A stretch of 64,000 bases of DNA from Balaenoptera acutorostrata (taxonomy: Eukaryota > Chordata > Mammalia > Artiodactyla > Balaenopteridae), in NCBI RefSeq assembly GCF_949987535.1, contig NC_080082.1, positions 44,765,874-44,829,873 on the forward strand. The letters are read 5' to 3'. Positions 44,477 through 56,275 of this stretch are shown one piece after another; position 1 is the first letter of the stretch, and every line of letters starts with the position of its first letter. The position numbers and the translations under genes are program-made. Below the pieces are notes generated by a model. The model saw nothing but the letters and a program-made list of their open reading frames with translations, made no database searches and was not told where the DNA came from.

Positions 44477-46170
44477 TCCAAATTGGAAAGAAAGAAATAA
44501 AATTGCCTCTGTTAGAACTAATTAACAAAATCAGCAAAGTTGCAGGATACAAAATGAACATGCAAAAATCAGTTCTGTTTCTATACATTAACAATGAACT
44601 ATCTGAAAAAGAAATAAAGAAAACAGCTTGTTTACAATTCCATCAAAAATAATAATATACTTAGGAATAAATTTAGCCAAGGAGCTAAAAGATCTGTACA
44701 CTGAAAATTATAAGACACTGATGAAGGAAACTGAAAAGACAAATAAATGGAGAGTGTTCATGGAGCAAAAGAATGTTGTTAAAATGTCCATACTACCCAA
44801 AACACTCCATAGATTCTATGCAATCCCTATCAAAATTCCAATGGCATTTTTCACAGGAATAGAAAAAACAATCCTAAAATTCATATGGAACCACAAAAGA
44901 GCTTGAACAGTCAAAGCAATCTTGAGAAAGAGCATAGCTGGAGGGATCACAGTTCCTGATTTCAAAATATATTTCAAAGCTATGGTAGTCAAAACAGTAT
45001 GATACTGGCATAAAAACAGACACATAGATCAATGGATCAGAATCAAGAGCCCAGAAATAAACCTTGTGTATACAGTCAACTGATATTTCACAAAGGAGCC
45101 ATGAATGCTCATTGGGGAAACGATAGTATCTTCAATAAATGTTGGGAAAACTGTGTTTTCACATATGAAAGAATGAATTTGCACCCTATCTTACACCACT
45201 CACAAAAATTACCTCAAAATGGATTAAAGACTGTAATGTAAGACCTGAAACCATAATACTCCTAGAAGAAAACATAGGGGAAAATCTCCTTGACATTGTC
45301 CTTGGCAAAAATATTTTGGATATGACCAAAGGCACAAGCAAAAAAAAAAAGTCAAAAATAAGTGGGACTACATCAAACTAAAACTTCCATGTAGAAAAGA
45401 AACCATCAACTAAATGAAAAGGCAACCTACCAAATGGGAGAAAATATTTGCAAATCACATATCTGATAAGGAGTTAATATCCAAAATAGACAAAGAACTC
45501 ACACAACTCAACATCAAAAACAAACAAACAACCTGATTTTAAAATGGGCAGAGGACCTGAATAGATATTTTTCCAAAAAAGAGAGATAGATAACTAACAG
45601 GCACATGAAAAGATGATCATCATCACTAATCATCAGGGAAATACAAATCAAAATCATGAGATATCACCTCACACCTGTTAAAACAGCTATCATCAAAAAG
45701 ACAACAAATAACAAGTGTTGGTGAGGATGTGGAGAAAAGGGAACTCTAGTGCACTCCTCTTAGTGGGAATGTAAATTGGTGCAGCCACTATGGAAAACAG
45801 CATGGATGTTCCTGAAAAAATTTTAAATAGAACTGCTATAGTATCCGGCAATTCCATTTCTGGGTATTTTTCCAAAAAAAACAAAAAATACTAATTCAAA
45901 AAGATGTATGCACCGTTATGTTCATTGTAGCATTATTTACAGTAGCCAAGATATGGAAGCGACCTAAGTGTCCATTGATAGATGAGTGGATAAAAAAGAT
46001 GTGATGTATATCTATGTCTATGTATATTAAAATAGAATATTACTCAGCCATAAAAGGGAATGAAATATTTCCATTTCTGACAGCACAGATGGACCTAGAG
46101 GGCATTATGCTAACTGAAATAAGTCAGACAGGGAAAGACAAATGCCATGTGATTTCAATTATATGTGGAA
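43245..46170 (+). pseudogene. L1 ORF2 remnant lacking the FADD box
   Basis: Homology to ORF2 is continuous from before the reverse transcriptase to the C-terminus. At 44495-44530 the translation passes from IKLPL straight to LELINKISKVAGYK. The younger L1 in this window has 19 residues between the matching positions, including the catalytic FADD. The loss equals 57 bp and keeps frame. Downstream pieces [16 protein letters not shown] and [22 protein letters not shown] are recognisable. Confidence 0.92.
44407..44476. repeat. Compound (AT)n(AC)n(AT)n microsatellite
   Basis: AT units, about 20 AC units and AT units again, grown from an A-rich ORF2 stretch. Confidence 0.96.
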
Positions 46171-46376
46171 TCTAAAAAAACAAAACAAAATGAAAAAACA
46201 TAGCAAAATAGAAACAGATTCATAGATACAGAGAACAAACAGGTAGTTGCCAAAGGACAGGGGGGTAAGGGGGTGAAAAGAAGAAAAAAAGTAGCTATGC
46301 AAGGTAATGAACGCTAATCAGCTTGATTGTGGTGATCATTTCACAATGTGTATTTATATGAAACCATAACATTGTA

Positions 46377-46380
<4 letters not shown>

Positions 46381-46418
<38 letters not shown>
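46381..46418. repeat. (AT)n microsatellite
   Basis: Nineteen uninterrupted AT units in the L1 3'UTR. Confidence 0.97.
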
Positions 46419-46422
<4 letters not shown>

Positions 46423-46589
46423 TAGAGAGAGACTGTTTTAATCCTCAATAAAGCTGAAAAAAACGCTGAATTGAACATTTTTAAACAGCAAGCTTTATGG
46501 TATGTGAACTGTATCTCAAAAATATAACAAAAACTCTCATCCCTATCTGACATACTATATATTATGCTATTTATCTTATTTACTGTGGT

Positions 46590-46730
46590 TTCCCCCACTA
46601 GGATTTGTTTGACAAAGGCAGGGATTTTTACCTGTTTTGTTCACTATTATTTCCCTAGCAACTTTCACAGTGCCTGGCACATGGTCAGCACTAATTAGAT
46701 ACTGAAGGAATACGTATATGAATGTAGGGG
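46590..46730 (+). repeat. L2 3' end
   Basis: GTTTGACAAAGGCAGGGATT, CACAGTGCCTGGCACATGGT and GATACTGAAGGAATACG mark the L2 terminus. Confidence 0.78.
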
Positions 46731-46734
46731 AACG

Positions 46735-46790
46735 GGGGAGAAAGGAGGGAGGAAGGAAAAGAAGGAAGAAAGGGAGGGAAGCCCAAGCTG
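46735..46790. repeat. GA-rich low-complexity tract
   Basis: A pure purine run of GGAGG, GGAA and GAAAG units between two L2 copies. Confidence 0.9.
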
Positions 46791-46814
46791 GGCTCTGCTC
46801 TGGGTTCCCACTTA

Positions 46815-47345
46815 CCGCCTCTGCCCTGGACTGTTGTAACAGCCTCCGGGCTGATGTCCCTGGCTCCTGTTCAATCCCACTGCCCGCCTCTGACAGGAGG
46901 CATGAATGGGGCCGGCCAGACGGTTCCAGTTGGGAACTTTGAGACAATTTTTCTAAAACAAGGCTCTGAGCGTGTACGTTGCTCCTCCATCTTAACCAGG
47001 GCGGAAACTGCCCTCCTCCTTTGGCTTCGGGATGGAGTTCAAGCTCCTTAGCCCAGCACACGGACTCCCTCAAGACTTGGTCCAACCACCTTCCACACCC
47101 TCCCCCGGTCACAAACACTGCGCTTCCACCCCTCACACCCTTCTCCCCTCTTGAGCTTCCGCGCATCCCGTCCCTGCGTGCCTCTGCTTACGCTGTGTCA
47201 TGTGGTGTGGCAACTCCTCGCGCTGTGGGACATTCTCACCCAGCCGACCATGAGCTCCTTCTGGCCAAGAGCTGTTCTGTCTTCATTAGGGTCTCTGTCC
47301 TCAGGGCTTGGGACCCAGTAGGCATGTGATAAATGTCTGATCATG
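46815..47345 (+). repeat. L2 LINE 3' region
   Basis: CTGGACTGTTGTAACAGCCT, GGATGGAGTTCAAGCTCCTT, GACTTGGTCCAACCACCTTC and GGGACCCAGTAGGCATGTGA run in L2 order. Confidence 0.82.
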
Positions 47346-48309
47346 GAACAGGCTCAGGCTGTTCTTCCATCTAAAACTCCCTTTCCTGCCTGTGTAGGGA
47401 CTAATTTTGGAACCCCCCTCTATTTCCTGCTTTAAAATGAAGCCTTTTTTTAAAAGTACGCATCTTTCTGAACTATGCATCTAAATGTCAGATTTCAAAA
47501 GATGTTGTGAGCTAAGGAGTCCAAGTAGCAAACTTCAAAGCTAGGACTTTAATGGGAATTCTGACTGACAGCTCCTTAATCACAGCCTTTAAATATACAC
47601 AGTCACTTCCGGGAGTCCAGTATTTAGAGAAGGACTCCTGCTTAACTGGTTGAAAATGTGAACAATGGAGTATAATTCCCTAAGCTGCAAGGGGCCACAG
47701 ATCAGAGAGAATGTGAGAGAAACTCTAAAGATCCCTCTGGTATGAATTTTATCCTTTGCAGATACTCTCAAAACTGAAAGAGGTGGGACAGCTTGGACAA
47801 GGAGAAACAAATATTGTTTGTGTTCCAAACTGATGCACACAGTTTATTTGCTGGTGTTGGGATAATACACTTATTAGCCCGACAGAACACACGGGCTGGT
47901 GAGTGGGAGGTGACTCAAAGCAGGGTGGCTAGAAACAGGGGAGCCCCACAGATCCCAGGCTCCAGTTCCCCCGACACTGACAGACCATAGAGGACACTGT
48001 TGCCCTGTGTGCCTGGAGCCCACGTCAAAGCCGCACCTCCAGCAGCAGGATACGCTATGTTAGTTGGATAAGTGGGGGTCACTTGGCCTCCACCTACCCC
48101 CCAGATGGCAGTACCACATTCGATTTGGCAGCTGGTTGCCATGCTGAGGTCTGAGACCTTGTCTGTATCCCCACAATGTACTCAGCCCGCAAGCTTGTCA
48201 AGTTGGTGCGTTTGATACCACAGCCTCAGTGTAGACGGAAAGAGGAGTAGTTTGGTGACATATCAGCCAGGAAATTTAGGACAAAACCACCAAAACAACC
48301 ATATCAAGT
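47346..48309. other. Unassigned stretch
   Basis: No gene or repeat recognised. Confidence 0.4.
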
Positions 48310-48640
48310 GGATTTAATTCCTGACCCTGCTAATTAATAGCTATGTGGCTTTGACACTGAGCTAGAATTACCAGGTAAAACATAGGAATTTCAGACAAAC
48401 AACAAATAATTTTTATATATAGGACATAATTATACTGCCGTTTAGATATCTGTCGTTTACCTAAAATTCAAATTTAGCTGGGTGTCCTGTATTTTACTTA
48501 CTCCTTCTGGCAAATGTCCCCCTCACTTTGTTTCCATGTGGGCAGCAGTGCCTGCTTCAAAGGGTGATTGAGGGTCAGCTGAGGTGATGTCAGACCAGTA
48601 CAGGGTTCTTATTCTGTTGACTGTTAGGGATTATTATCAT
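48310..48640 (+). repeat. MIR split by a palindromic element
   Basis: MIR-like sequence (ATAGCTATGTGGCTTTGACA) stops near 48368 and resumes near 48520 (CAAAGGGTGATTGAGGGTCA). Confidence 0.5.
48370..48515. mobile_element. Palindromic DNA-transposon relic (MER53-like)
   Basis: The left arm (CAGGTAAAACATAGGAATTT) and the right arm (AAATTCAAATTTAGCTGG...CCTGTATTTTACTT) are imperfect inverted copies around a TATATA centre. Confidence 0.5.
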
Positions 48641-49059
48641 GACAAATTGATCTCTTAATTACTCTCCTCTTTCCTCACTAACGTGTCTGCCTTGTAGATA
48701 TTTCTAAATGTTAAACTTTTGATAAGGGCCAATGTATGTTTTCCTCATGGTGAAACATTTCTTTTCTCACTACAGAAAGCACAGGACGCTCAGGTCAGAT
48801 GTAAAAAAGGAAAGAGGGCTGTGAGGTGGCCACTGGGCCTCTTCCACGTGAAGGTTCATCTGGAGATGCTGGTCTCCACACCACCGTTCCCTCTGTGGCT
48901 ATCAAACAGCATCCTTTATTTCTTTTTCCAAGCCAGGGGTGGCTAAGGCATGCCTGGTGTATCTCTAATGCAACCTCCCTACTTATGCAAGGGCTGGGGA
49001 CGGAGATACTGCCATTTAAGAGATCCACTCAGAAGCAGAAATAAGCACTGTGTGCCTTC
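48641..49059. other. Unassigned stretch
   Basis: No gene or repeat recognised. Confidence 0.4.
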
Positions 49060-49480
49060 CATCCACTCACCCACACGCTTTCATCAGAGACTTCCATTAA
49101 CCACGTTGGCAAATATACACTTCAAAACAGCTCCAGCCACATTTGTATGCCATTCTGCCACATCCAGCATGACACCGAACTGCATATGTGCAGCGATAAT
49201 CTTTTACTATGTCATAATGCTCTTTAGTGTGTAGATGGCTATTATCTTTTAGAGGCCCCCATTTAGATTTATGGAGCGAAAGAGAGAAGGTTTTTTTTTA
49301 ATGTAATCTAATTAATCTGAGTACATTTGTGTGCCTATTAAAAATCACCTGTCCGGGATTTTCCATTTATCATGATTACAAGGGGACAGCCATACTGAGA
49401 AAGGGGCTGTCTCTTCATTTAATACAAAATGATGATTTATTATCCAGAGTGCTTTTAGTAATCTAGGGGACAGTTCTGTG
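49060..49480. other. AT-rich repeat-free island, candidate conserved element
   Basis: TAATCTAATTAATCT (49304-49318) joins TAATC, TAATTA and TAATC words. CATTTATCATGATTACAAGG and AATGATGATTTATTATCC lie nearby. No repeat or frame explains the block. Confidence 0.36.
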
Positions 49481-52400
49481 TGACAAATCCTCCACACATA
49501 CTATAGAATTAGACATGCTGTCCTTCCATGAACACCTCGTCCTGGCAATGCCTGGGGGCCATGGCTGGTGGACTGTGGACACGACAGTCCCGTGGGGGTC
49601 CCAGCAGGGGAAGGGAGCCCATTCCTGAGATACCTGGCAGGTGGCCTATTCCCTCTTTGATTCCAGTGGCTCTGGACGTGGGGGAGGTGCTCCGTTGGAG
49701 CCATCAGTGCCCCTTGGTGGATGCCCCTTTGTGGATGCCCCCTGCTCTGGGACACAAGCAGCAGGAACTTGCCCTGGGCCACTGCCCATACAAAGGCTAG
49801 GGAGAAAATTTCTTATTCAACCAGACCTAAGGTCAGCAGTGCCCATCTGTGAGTCTACATCCCCCAGCCCGCAGACTCTACAACTGGGAAACAGGACCCT
49901 GACACTGGATTGAGCAAACCTACTGAGACAACCCCAGAATGGGAGTCACTGGGGACCCTGGGAGACCCCAGAGATGAGGAAGCTGACTACAGAGATGCAC
50001 CATTCTCTATCCAGACCACCCGTAAAGCAACCTGGAAGGCTGAGCCCCTCTCCTCCTGCCTGCAAACAGAGCAGGGTCCCAGGGTCCCACGGAACTGGCC
50101 TGGAGCTTGTCACCTACCCAGCAACTCTGGGGAAGCAGACACCCTTCTTGGGTGCAGTGGCCCCTCACCACCCTCCTCTGTCCATTCTGCTCTGGGTGGC
50201 TGCAGGGGCTCCATCTTCCATAGCCACAACCCTGCAGAATCTGAGCATTGCTCCACACTCCACCCCACTGAGCTCTTTGTGGCCGGGTTTCCATGAAAGT
50301 CGGGGCCTCCTCCCAACCCCAGACTAGATCACTAGGAGATCAGAAAATGAGGAACATTCTAGCTTCAATTGTGACCCCCAAGTCCATCTCCCAAAGCAAG
50401 CTGAGTTCATTTTAACTCCCACCCCTGATCCTGACCACTTTGGTAACAGGCAGTTTTCCTAAGAGGGCAGGGGTGGGGTGGGGGGGTGAAAATCCCTACT
50501 GGTGCCTGAGATAAATTGAGGTTTGAATGGAGATGATTTTAGGCAATAAAAGGACTTTAAATAACATGGACCATCAGAGGGAGAGGGAGAAAGTTGCTCA
50601 GTCCCTGTATTTGCATCAAGAAGAAAGTCTCAGGTTCTAATGTGTCTTTAGCAGCTCTCTAGCACTTCGGGGGAAGGAGGGAGAGAGAGAGAGGAGAAAG
50701 AGAGTGAGAAGTCTAAGTCTACTCAAAGAAAAATATTAAGTAAATAATTGTGCCAATAGTACACAAAGACATGATAAATCCTGAAGGTGGAACATAGTGA
50801 TTGAAGTTTAGGAAACCTCGGTCTGGAGGAAAATCATTTGTTCTGACCCTAGACTCCTTGGGAAGTCTGACCAGGGCCAGAAGCACTGGTGAGGTTGGGA
50901 AGAGGAAAAGAGGGGAGAGGGGCATGGATAGGATCTGTCGAGCTGTTTGAGCTATTTCCAGAGAGGGTGAAATTGTGGAGGAGACCTCTTTTTTTGGACC
51001 CATTTTCAAATAATCCCAGCTACCAATACAGACATTACCTCTGGCCACGTGGCTGATTTTCTGCACCGTGATGGCTTGGCAGTGCTTAGGACAGACAGGA
51101 TTTCTCCTTTCTGGGAAGATGATGAGAGAGGCTGAATAGTCATCCACGTGTCCCAGGGATAGCCTTCATGTGCTCCCACAGGCTGGAGTCAGGTCATCCA
51201 GAAATAGGTTGTGGGTCGGGGGGTGGGGTGGTGGTCCAGAAATTCCCCAGGTGCCAGCAACCCAAGTGCAAAGGGGACAGAAAACCCAAGTGGTTGGAGC
51301 TCTTTGTTCTGTGTGCTGGCTGGGGAAGACTCAAGAGAAAGAAGAAGGAGACCAGAGTGTAGGTGGAAGCATGCCCTCTGTGGGTGGTCTTGGCCTGTGG
51401 CAGGCTTTCTCCCCATTCCCGGGCTCCCTCCCTGCCCCACGCCTTCACTCTGTCCTTGTCATAAACAAGCTTGCACAGCATACTGTCTCTGTGCAGTGAC
51501 TGGGCTGCCTCTTGGGGCCACTGGGCTGTGATGAGAAAGACAGAACCTCTGCCTTCCACAGGTATGAAATGTGGCTTCATTTGGTTAAGCGTCCAGACCA
51601 CAGATGCTCTGGGTTTAGCAGGCAGTTTTTCCTTTCTTTCCAATGGAAACCCAGGTGGGCTTGCCCTCAAGCTCATCCTAGGCCCTGCTCTTCCCTACAC
51701 TGAACTCCTGGCCCCCTGGACTCAGTATTGGTATCTGGTGGGACCCTCCAGGCTTCTGGAGTGGGTGGTCTCTGGGCCTAAGTGGCAGACAGGTCACAGG
51801 CCTGGGGGTTGGGGGTTTGCTGAGTCACATATAGCTAACTCCAACACGAAGCAGAACACATAACGTCTACCCTGGGAACACACGCTGCCAGGAGAGGGCA
51901 GAGAGAGAGGCTGCCAGGACCGGGTCTGAGGAACGCCCTCACCCCTGCACACTGGCAGCAACGACACTGCGTTCCTAGCACAGAGTGTCCTTGGCTGAAT
52001 GAGGATCCTTGGCATAAATCAGTGTGCAATGAGTTCACGAGATAAGAGGCTTAGGCTGGGTTCCCCTGAGCTGGAGCCTGAAACAGGTTCCTGAGCAAGA
52101 CCTTCTTTAGGTGGCGGTCCTGGGAAACTGGGAGAGCAGAGCAGGAGTGAGAGAAGAGAAGGGAGTCAGCAGAGGGTGCAGTGATGGGCAGGAGGTTGCC
52201 GTGGGCACCTTCCTGAGGGACCTCTGGGAGACTGTGCAGAGCACACCTCAGAGCGGTTCCACGTGGGGGCAAAAAAGCTGGGCACTGGCTGAAGTCAGCT
52301 CCTGGAGGAGTTGAGGCCCAGGCACCTCCAGCCTGGCCTGCACGCAAGCAGGAAAGCAGGTTCCTACAGCCAGAGAAAGGCCACAGGCAGAGTCTTGGTG

Positions 52401-52974
52401 CTTGCAAAGGGAACCACGGTGTGCGTGCATGCAAATGGTGCACGCCGAAGGGGACAGAGCAGGGCGGGGGCAGCATCTGCTCCCACGAGGGGAGAATGGA
52501 TAGGCTGGGACACTAAGGGAAGCTCTTCTGGATGAGGAAGTGCAATGCAGGGAGAACGGCCCCGGTAAGAAGGCCCCCTGTGTAGATCCACAGGAGGTGC
52601 TAGGCATCCCCCGAGAGCCTCGATAGGCAAAGGGATGGCAACATAATGGTGAAATGTCAAGCCCTGTGATTTGGGGGTTTGTCCTGGGTGTGAAGTGTGT
52701 ATAGAGAGGGAGTGTGTCTTGTCATCTAACGGCATCAGTTGGCTTATGTCTATTCTTGTCTGGCCTTTCAAAATTCTAGGATCCTTGAGCTGGAAGGGAA
52801 AGTGGCTGGAGAAGCAGAGCATGAATATAGGAGATATTTCAGAGTTACATGTAAACATGAGCAGATAAGAAGCATTACAGACAAAAGGAAGAAGCAAAGT
52901 GTGGGAGGTATCCATGGCAGTGGTCCCCCACCCATCCCACCAGGGTGAATTTGGTTAAGGTCTGATTTACCTTA
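49481..52974. other. Long unassigned, partly GC-rich stretch
   Basis: No repeat or gene recognised over 3.5 kb. It includes a G-quadruplex-type run at 50465-50487, a GA-rich tract at 50670-50710 and a second G-run near 51215-51235. Frames up to 183 codons (52364-52915, minus) have no recognisable domain or supporting splice pattern. Confidence 0.4.
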
Positions 52975-53036
52975 GAATTCACTGAGTCACTAAAACGCTT
53001 AACATGGTACCTAGCACATAGTAGGCACTTAATAGA
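52975..53036 (+). repeat. MIR or L2 3' tail
   Basis: ACCTAGCACATAGTAGGCAC followed by TTAATAGA is the end of a MIR or L2, cut by the L1 that follows. Confidence 0.6.
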
Positions 53037-53352
53037 CGCAGACATAGAGAATGGACTTGAGGACACGGGGAGGGGGAAGGGTAAACTGAGACGAAGTGGC
53101 AGAGTAGCATTGACATATATACACTACCAAATGTAAAATAGCTAGTGGGAAGCAGCCGCATAGCACAGGGAGATCAGCTCGGTGCTTTGTGACCACCTAG
53201 AGGGGTGGGATAGGGAGGGTGGGAGAGAGACGCAAGAGGGAGGGGATATGGGGATATATGTATACATACAGCCGATTCACTTTGTTATACAGCAGAAACT
53301 AACACAACATTGTAAAGCAGTTATACTCAATAAACATGTTAAAAAAAAAAAA
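53037..53352 (+). mobile_element. 5'-truncated L1 3'UTR with poly-A tail
   Basis: GACATAGAGAATGGACTTGA, CACTACCAAATGTAAAATAG, ACACAACATTGTAAAGCAGT and a 12-A tail. It is the same 3'UTR type as 32384-32854 and 33784-34160. Confidence 0.95.
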
Positions 53353-54439
53353 GCTTAACATTGAGTTAAATTGTCTCTTTGACCTTTGAAGAGCAAATAA
53401 AATGATGATTTGACTAAATTCAACCCTGTAATTCTTTTGAGCTCTATTTTCCAAAGTCAGTGTTTTAGCAAAGGACAAACATGAAGTTGAGAGGAAAGAG
53501 TTCATGAACTTAGGAACTGGGTTCTTTATACATGTGACAATGGAAGCTCATCTCTAATCAACTAGAGTTAGACTCTGCATCTGCATCTTTAAGAGATGAC
53601 TGATCCTGGCTCCCTGGCATTAAGTCCAAACATACTTGTGGGAATTCAGCCCATTTGCTGTTGCTTATAGTCACAGAAAGCCTCGGTCAAGGCAGTGCAA
53701 ATGTAATAGTCAAAGAATTACATCTGATAAATGAGCTTTAAACAATTATTCTTCCTACTCTTTAACATAGAACCTTGGACCCAAAAGTAAATATCTGCGG
53801 CCCTAAATTGAGCAGAGACGCAGATATAGTGCAACCCTCCAAATGCTTTGCTAACCCTCGCCAAGGACTTAAGAACTCGTCAATCCTTTGTACAACACTC
53901 TGCCTGCAGGCGCCTGGGCTCCCACTGAGCCACCTCCTCACAGACTGTGGACCTGAGTTGGCAAGAGAGCCTTTACCTTCCCCATCCTACCTTCAACCTC
54001 AGAGAGATACCAATAGGATGGATGTAAACTTTGCCAAGGAAAGGTCTTAGGAAAGTCAAATGTTATCATTATTAATTCCCTGCTGTTCACCTGGGACGGA
54101 AGCCACTGGTGCACTGATGGAGGAGGCTTGACTCCAAATAAATAAACGCGCGTCCTTTGGGCGGATGTCAGGCCAGCTCTGGCTGTTAACTGTTGCCCCC
54201 TTGCTGTGGCAGCAGGCACAGCACAGGGAGGCGAGGTGATGCTGGCAGCCTGGAGTCTTCCGCCTCATCGCAACAAGCAGTCTGGAACCTTGGCCAAGTT
54301 TTGAAATCTATCCCTTTGAACCAACGCAGACATCTTAATGAAGCAGTACTTATGGAACTGATACCACTAGGGAGATGGCTGCTCCTTTTCTCCATCTTCT
54401 ATTTTTAATATTTGATCTGACAAATGTATTATTAAAGGA
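53353..54439. other. Unassigned stretch
   Basis: No gene or confident repeat recognised. Confidence 0.4.
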
Positions 54440-54650
54440 ATATTTCAAATCTGATTACTCTTCTGTTTGACTGAGTATGTTATTCATGCATGCTAGGTGC
54501 CAGGGGAAATTATACCGACCAGTTTGGAAGTTTTATTATGTCATTCTTTCAAACAGCCCGTTGCCCCAAGTCTAATTACCATTCACGTGCAAGGCTGCAG
54601 GCTCTCCAGCTAATCTCTGCCACTTGCCTTAATTACAGTGGCCTCCTCTC
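54440..54650. other. Repeat-free island, candidate conserved element
   Basis: Two TAATTA words (54573-54578, 54630-54635) and an E-box CACGTG (54584-54589) lie within 65 bases. Confidence 0.33.
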
Positions 54651-55209
54651 CCCCCAGTCTCACACTAGGCCCATCTAGACTCTTTTCCTGGAGATCCGAA
54701 ACTTTCTGAGAAGTGGTCTCTCTGAATATCTGCAAAGTGGTTTTGTTGTTGTGTTTAATCGACTAGTTGTTTACTGAGCTTCAGTCTTCCTTGTACAGCA
54801 CAGATAAGAAAGTGAACAGGAGTTCAGAGTGCGCCCTGCTGGGACCTCCCCTTGGGCATGAGCCCGTGCTCCAGCCATGGGCATGGTGTCCACTCGCCCT
54901 GAGCTTGCAGTCTCCTGCCTCCCTACTTTTCCTTTTGCAAGGGCCTAACTCTACTTTGAATATCTTGAACCACATGATAAATCCATCCCTCTTCGGGTAG
55001 AGCAACTGGCCCTATTTCCAACTCCTTTAATGGGGAGCCAGAGGGAGTCTCTGGGCCCTAAGCAGGGGGAGAGCATCCACAGGGTAGGGCAGAGGGTGGC
55101 CCCACCAGGACACCAGGATCAAAGGCAAGAGGCTTAGTTTCCAAAGGCAAAGGCTCGCTGACCCCCTGAAGGATATGGCCTGTCTCTTCCCCACTCTGGG
55201 TCCCACAAA
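54651..55209. other. Unassigned stretch
   Basis: Nothing recognised. Confidence 0.4.
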
Positions 55210-55450
55210 TCTCAGTGATTTTTGAAAATTATTTACTTTTCCTATAATGGTCAAATAGTAAATATTTTAGTCTTTGCAGGTCATATGGTTGCTGCCACAA
55301 CTACTTAACTCTGCCATCGAAGTACCAAAGCAGCTATAGACAGTATGTAAACTAATGAGCACAGCTGTGTTCCAATAAAACTTCACGTACAAAGACAGGT
55401 GGAGGGGCTGGATTTGGTCAGAGGGTCACAGTGTCCGGACTCCTGCTTTA
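55210..55450 (+). mobile_element. hAT-type non-autonomous DNA transposon, copy 2
   Basis: GTAAATATTTTAGTCTTTGC, CAACTACTTAACTCTGCCAT, GTGTTCCAATAAAACTTCAC and GGGGCTGGATTTGG follow the same family as 10343-10500, and here more of the element survives. Confidence 0.75.
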
Positions 55451-55889
55451 GAATTTTCCTTGAATCAGGCTAAAAAAAAACTCAAATTGCTTAAGCTTCA
55501 TCTTAAGCAATTCACATAAAATTAGAAGCTTAATTCCTGAGTTATATATATTTCCTCTAATACATTAAAAAAATACTTAACTGTCAAAAAAGTTTAAGTT
55601 CTTTCATGTTCCGCCTGAAATCCCCCTGGAATATGCCAGGTCAGGACAATTGCCCGGTGAGTGTGGAAACTCTGAGTGGTTCTGAGCACACTGCCCCTGC
55701 CAGGCTTTGTCAGGCCCAAGGAAGCAAACTCCACAACCCCTCAGCCCTGGGTCTCTCCAGCTCCAGACCTGGGCCCTGCTCTCTCTGACCCCGTGGGTTT
55801 CTTTCTTTTGACTACAGGGTCCTAACCTTGCCTTCCAGGCAATGACTGCCTCATCTCCTCGCCCTTATTGGATGGAGGCCACTCAGAGG
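55451..55889. other. Unassigned stretch
   Basis: No gene or repeat recognised. Confidence 0.4.
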
Positions 55890-56275
55890 CAGGCCCTGGC
55901 TGCCCTCATGGTGCCCACATTCTAACAATGTAGCATACGATAAACAAGTCAGCATAAACAAACGTGTTATTTTAGATCATGCTAAATGCAATAGAGAAAA
56001 AGTAAGTAAGGAAAAGGAATAGAGAAGCACGGGGTTCATTTAGATGAGGGGATCTGAGAGGCTCTCTCTGAGGAAGTGACACTGAGTTGAGAAGGGGAGA
56101 TGGAGAAAGTGTGAGCCGTGCAGAGAGCAGGGCCAGTGCCATCGAGACAGAGGAAACAGCAGGTGCAGAAGGAAGCAGGTGGGAATGGAAGCCGTGCTCA
56201 GGACACTAGAAGGAGCCAGGAGAGCAGGAGGACAGTGAGTGAGGAGGAAAATGGCTGGAGGAGAAATTGGGGATC
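55890..56275 (-). repeat. L2 LINE 3' region
   Basis: CTGCCCTCATGGTGCCCACA, AAACAAGTCAGCATAAACAA, CTCTCTGAGGAAGTGACACT and GAGGAAACAGCAGGTGCAGA match antisense L2. Confidence 0.8.

Larger units (their letters stand above)
43240..46530 (+). mobile_element. Older L1, 5'-truncated in ORF2
   Basis: A 3.3-kb plus-strand L1 enters in the middle of ORF2 (QKLWDVGKSVLGGKFI) and runs to a 3'UTR ending near 46530. It is more decayed than the L1 at 3927-8735, with many stops and frame changes, two large dinucleotide expansions and loss of the reverse-transcriptase active site. The last 80 bases may be a second L1 tail. Confidence 0.93.

Noticed and set aside
44299..44652. 117-codon frame with a YIYIYTHTHTH stretch as a novel protein
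   Set aside because: It is L1 ORF2 interrupted by a translated AT/AC microsatellite.
46738..46790. Purine-rich tract as a regulatory GAGA element
   Set aside because: Simple low-complexity expansion between two L2 copies; no further support.
52364..52915. 183-codon minus frame
   Set aside because: No recognisable domain; several other frames overlap it and no conservation evidence is available.
52997..53361. GCTTAACAT repeated at 52997-53005 and 53353-53361 as a target-site duplication of the L1
   Set aside because: The first copy is 32 bases away from the L1 5' end and belongs to continuous MIR/L2 text, so it does not flank the insertion.
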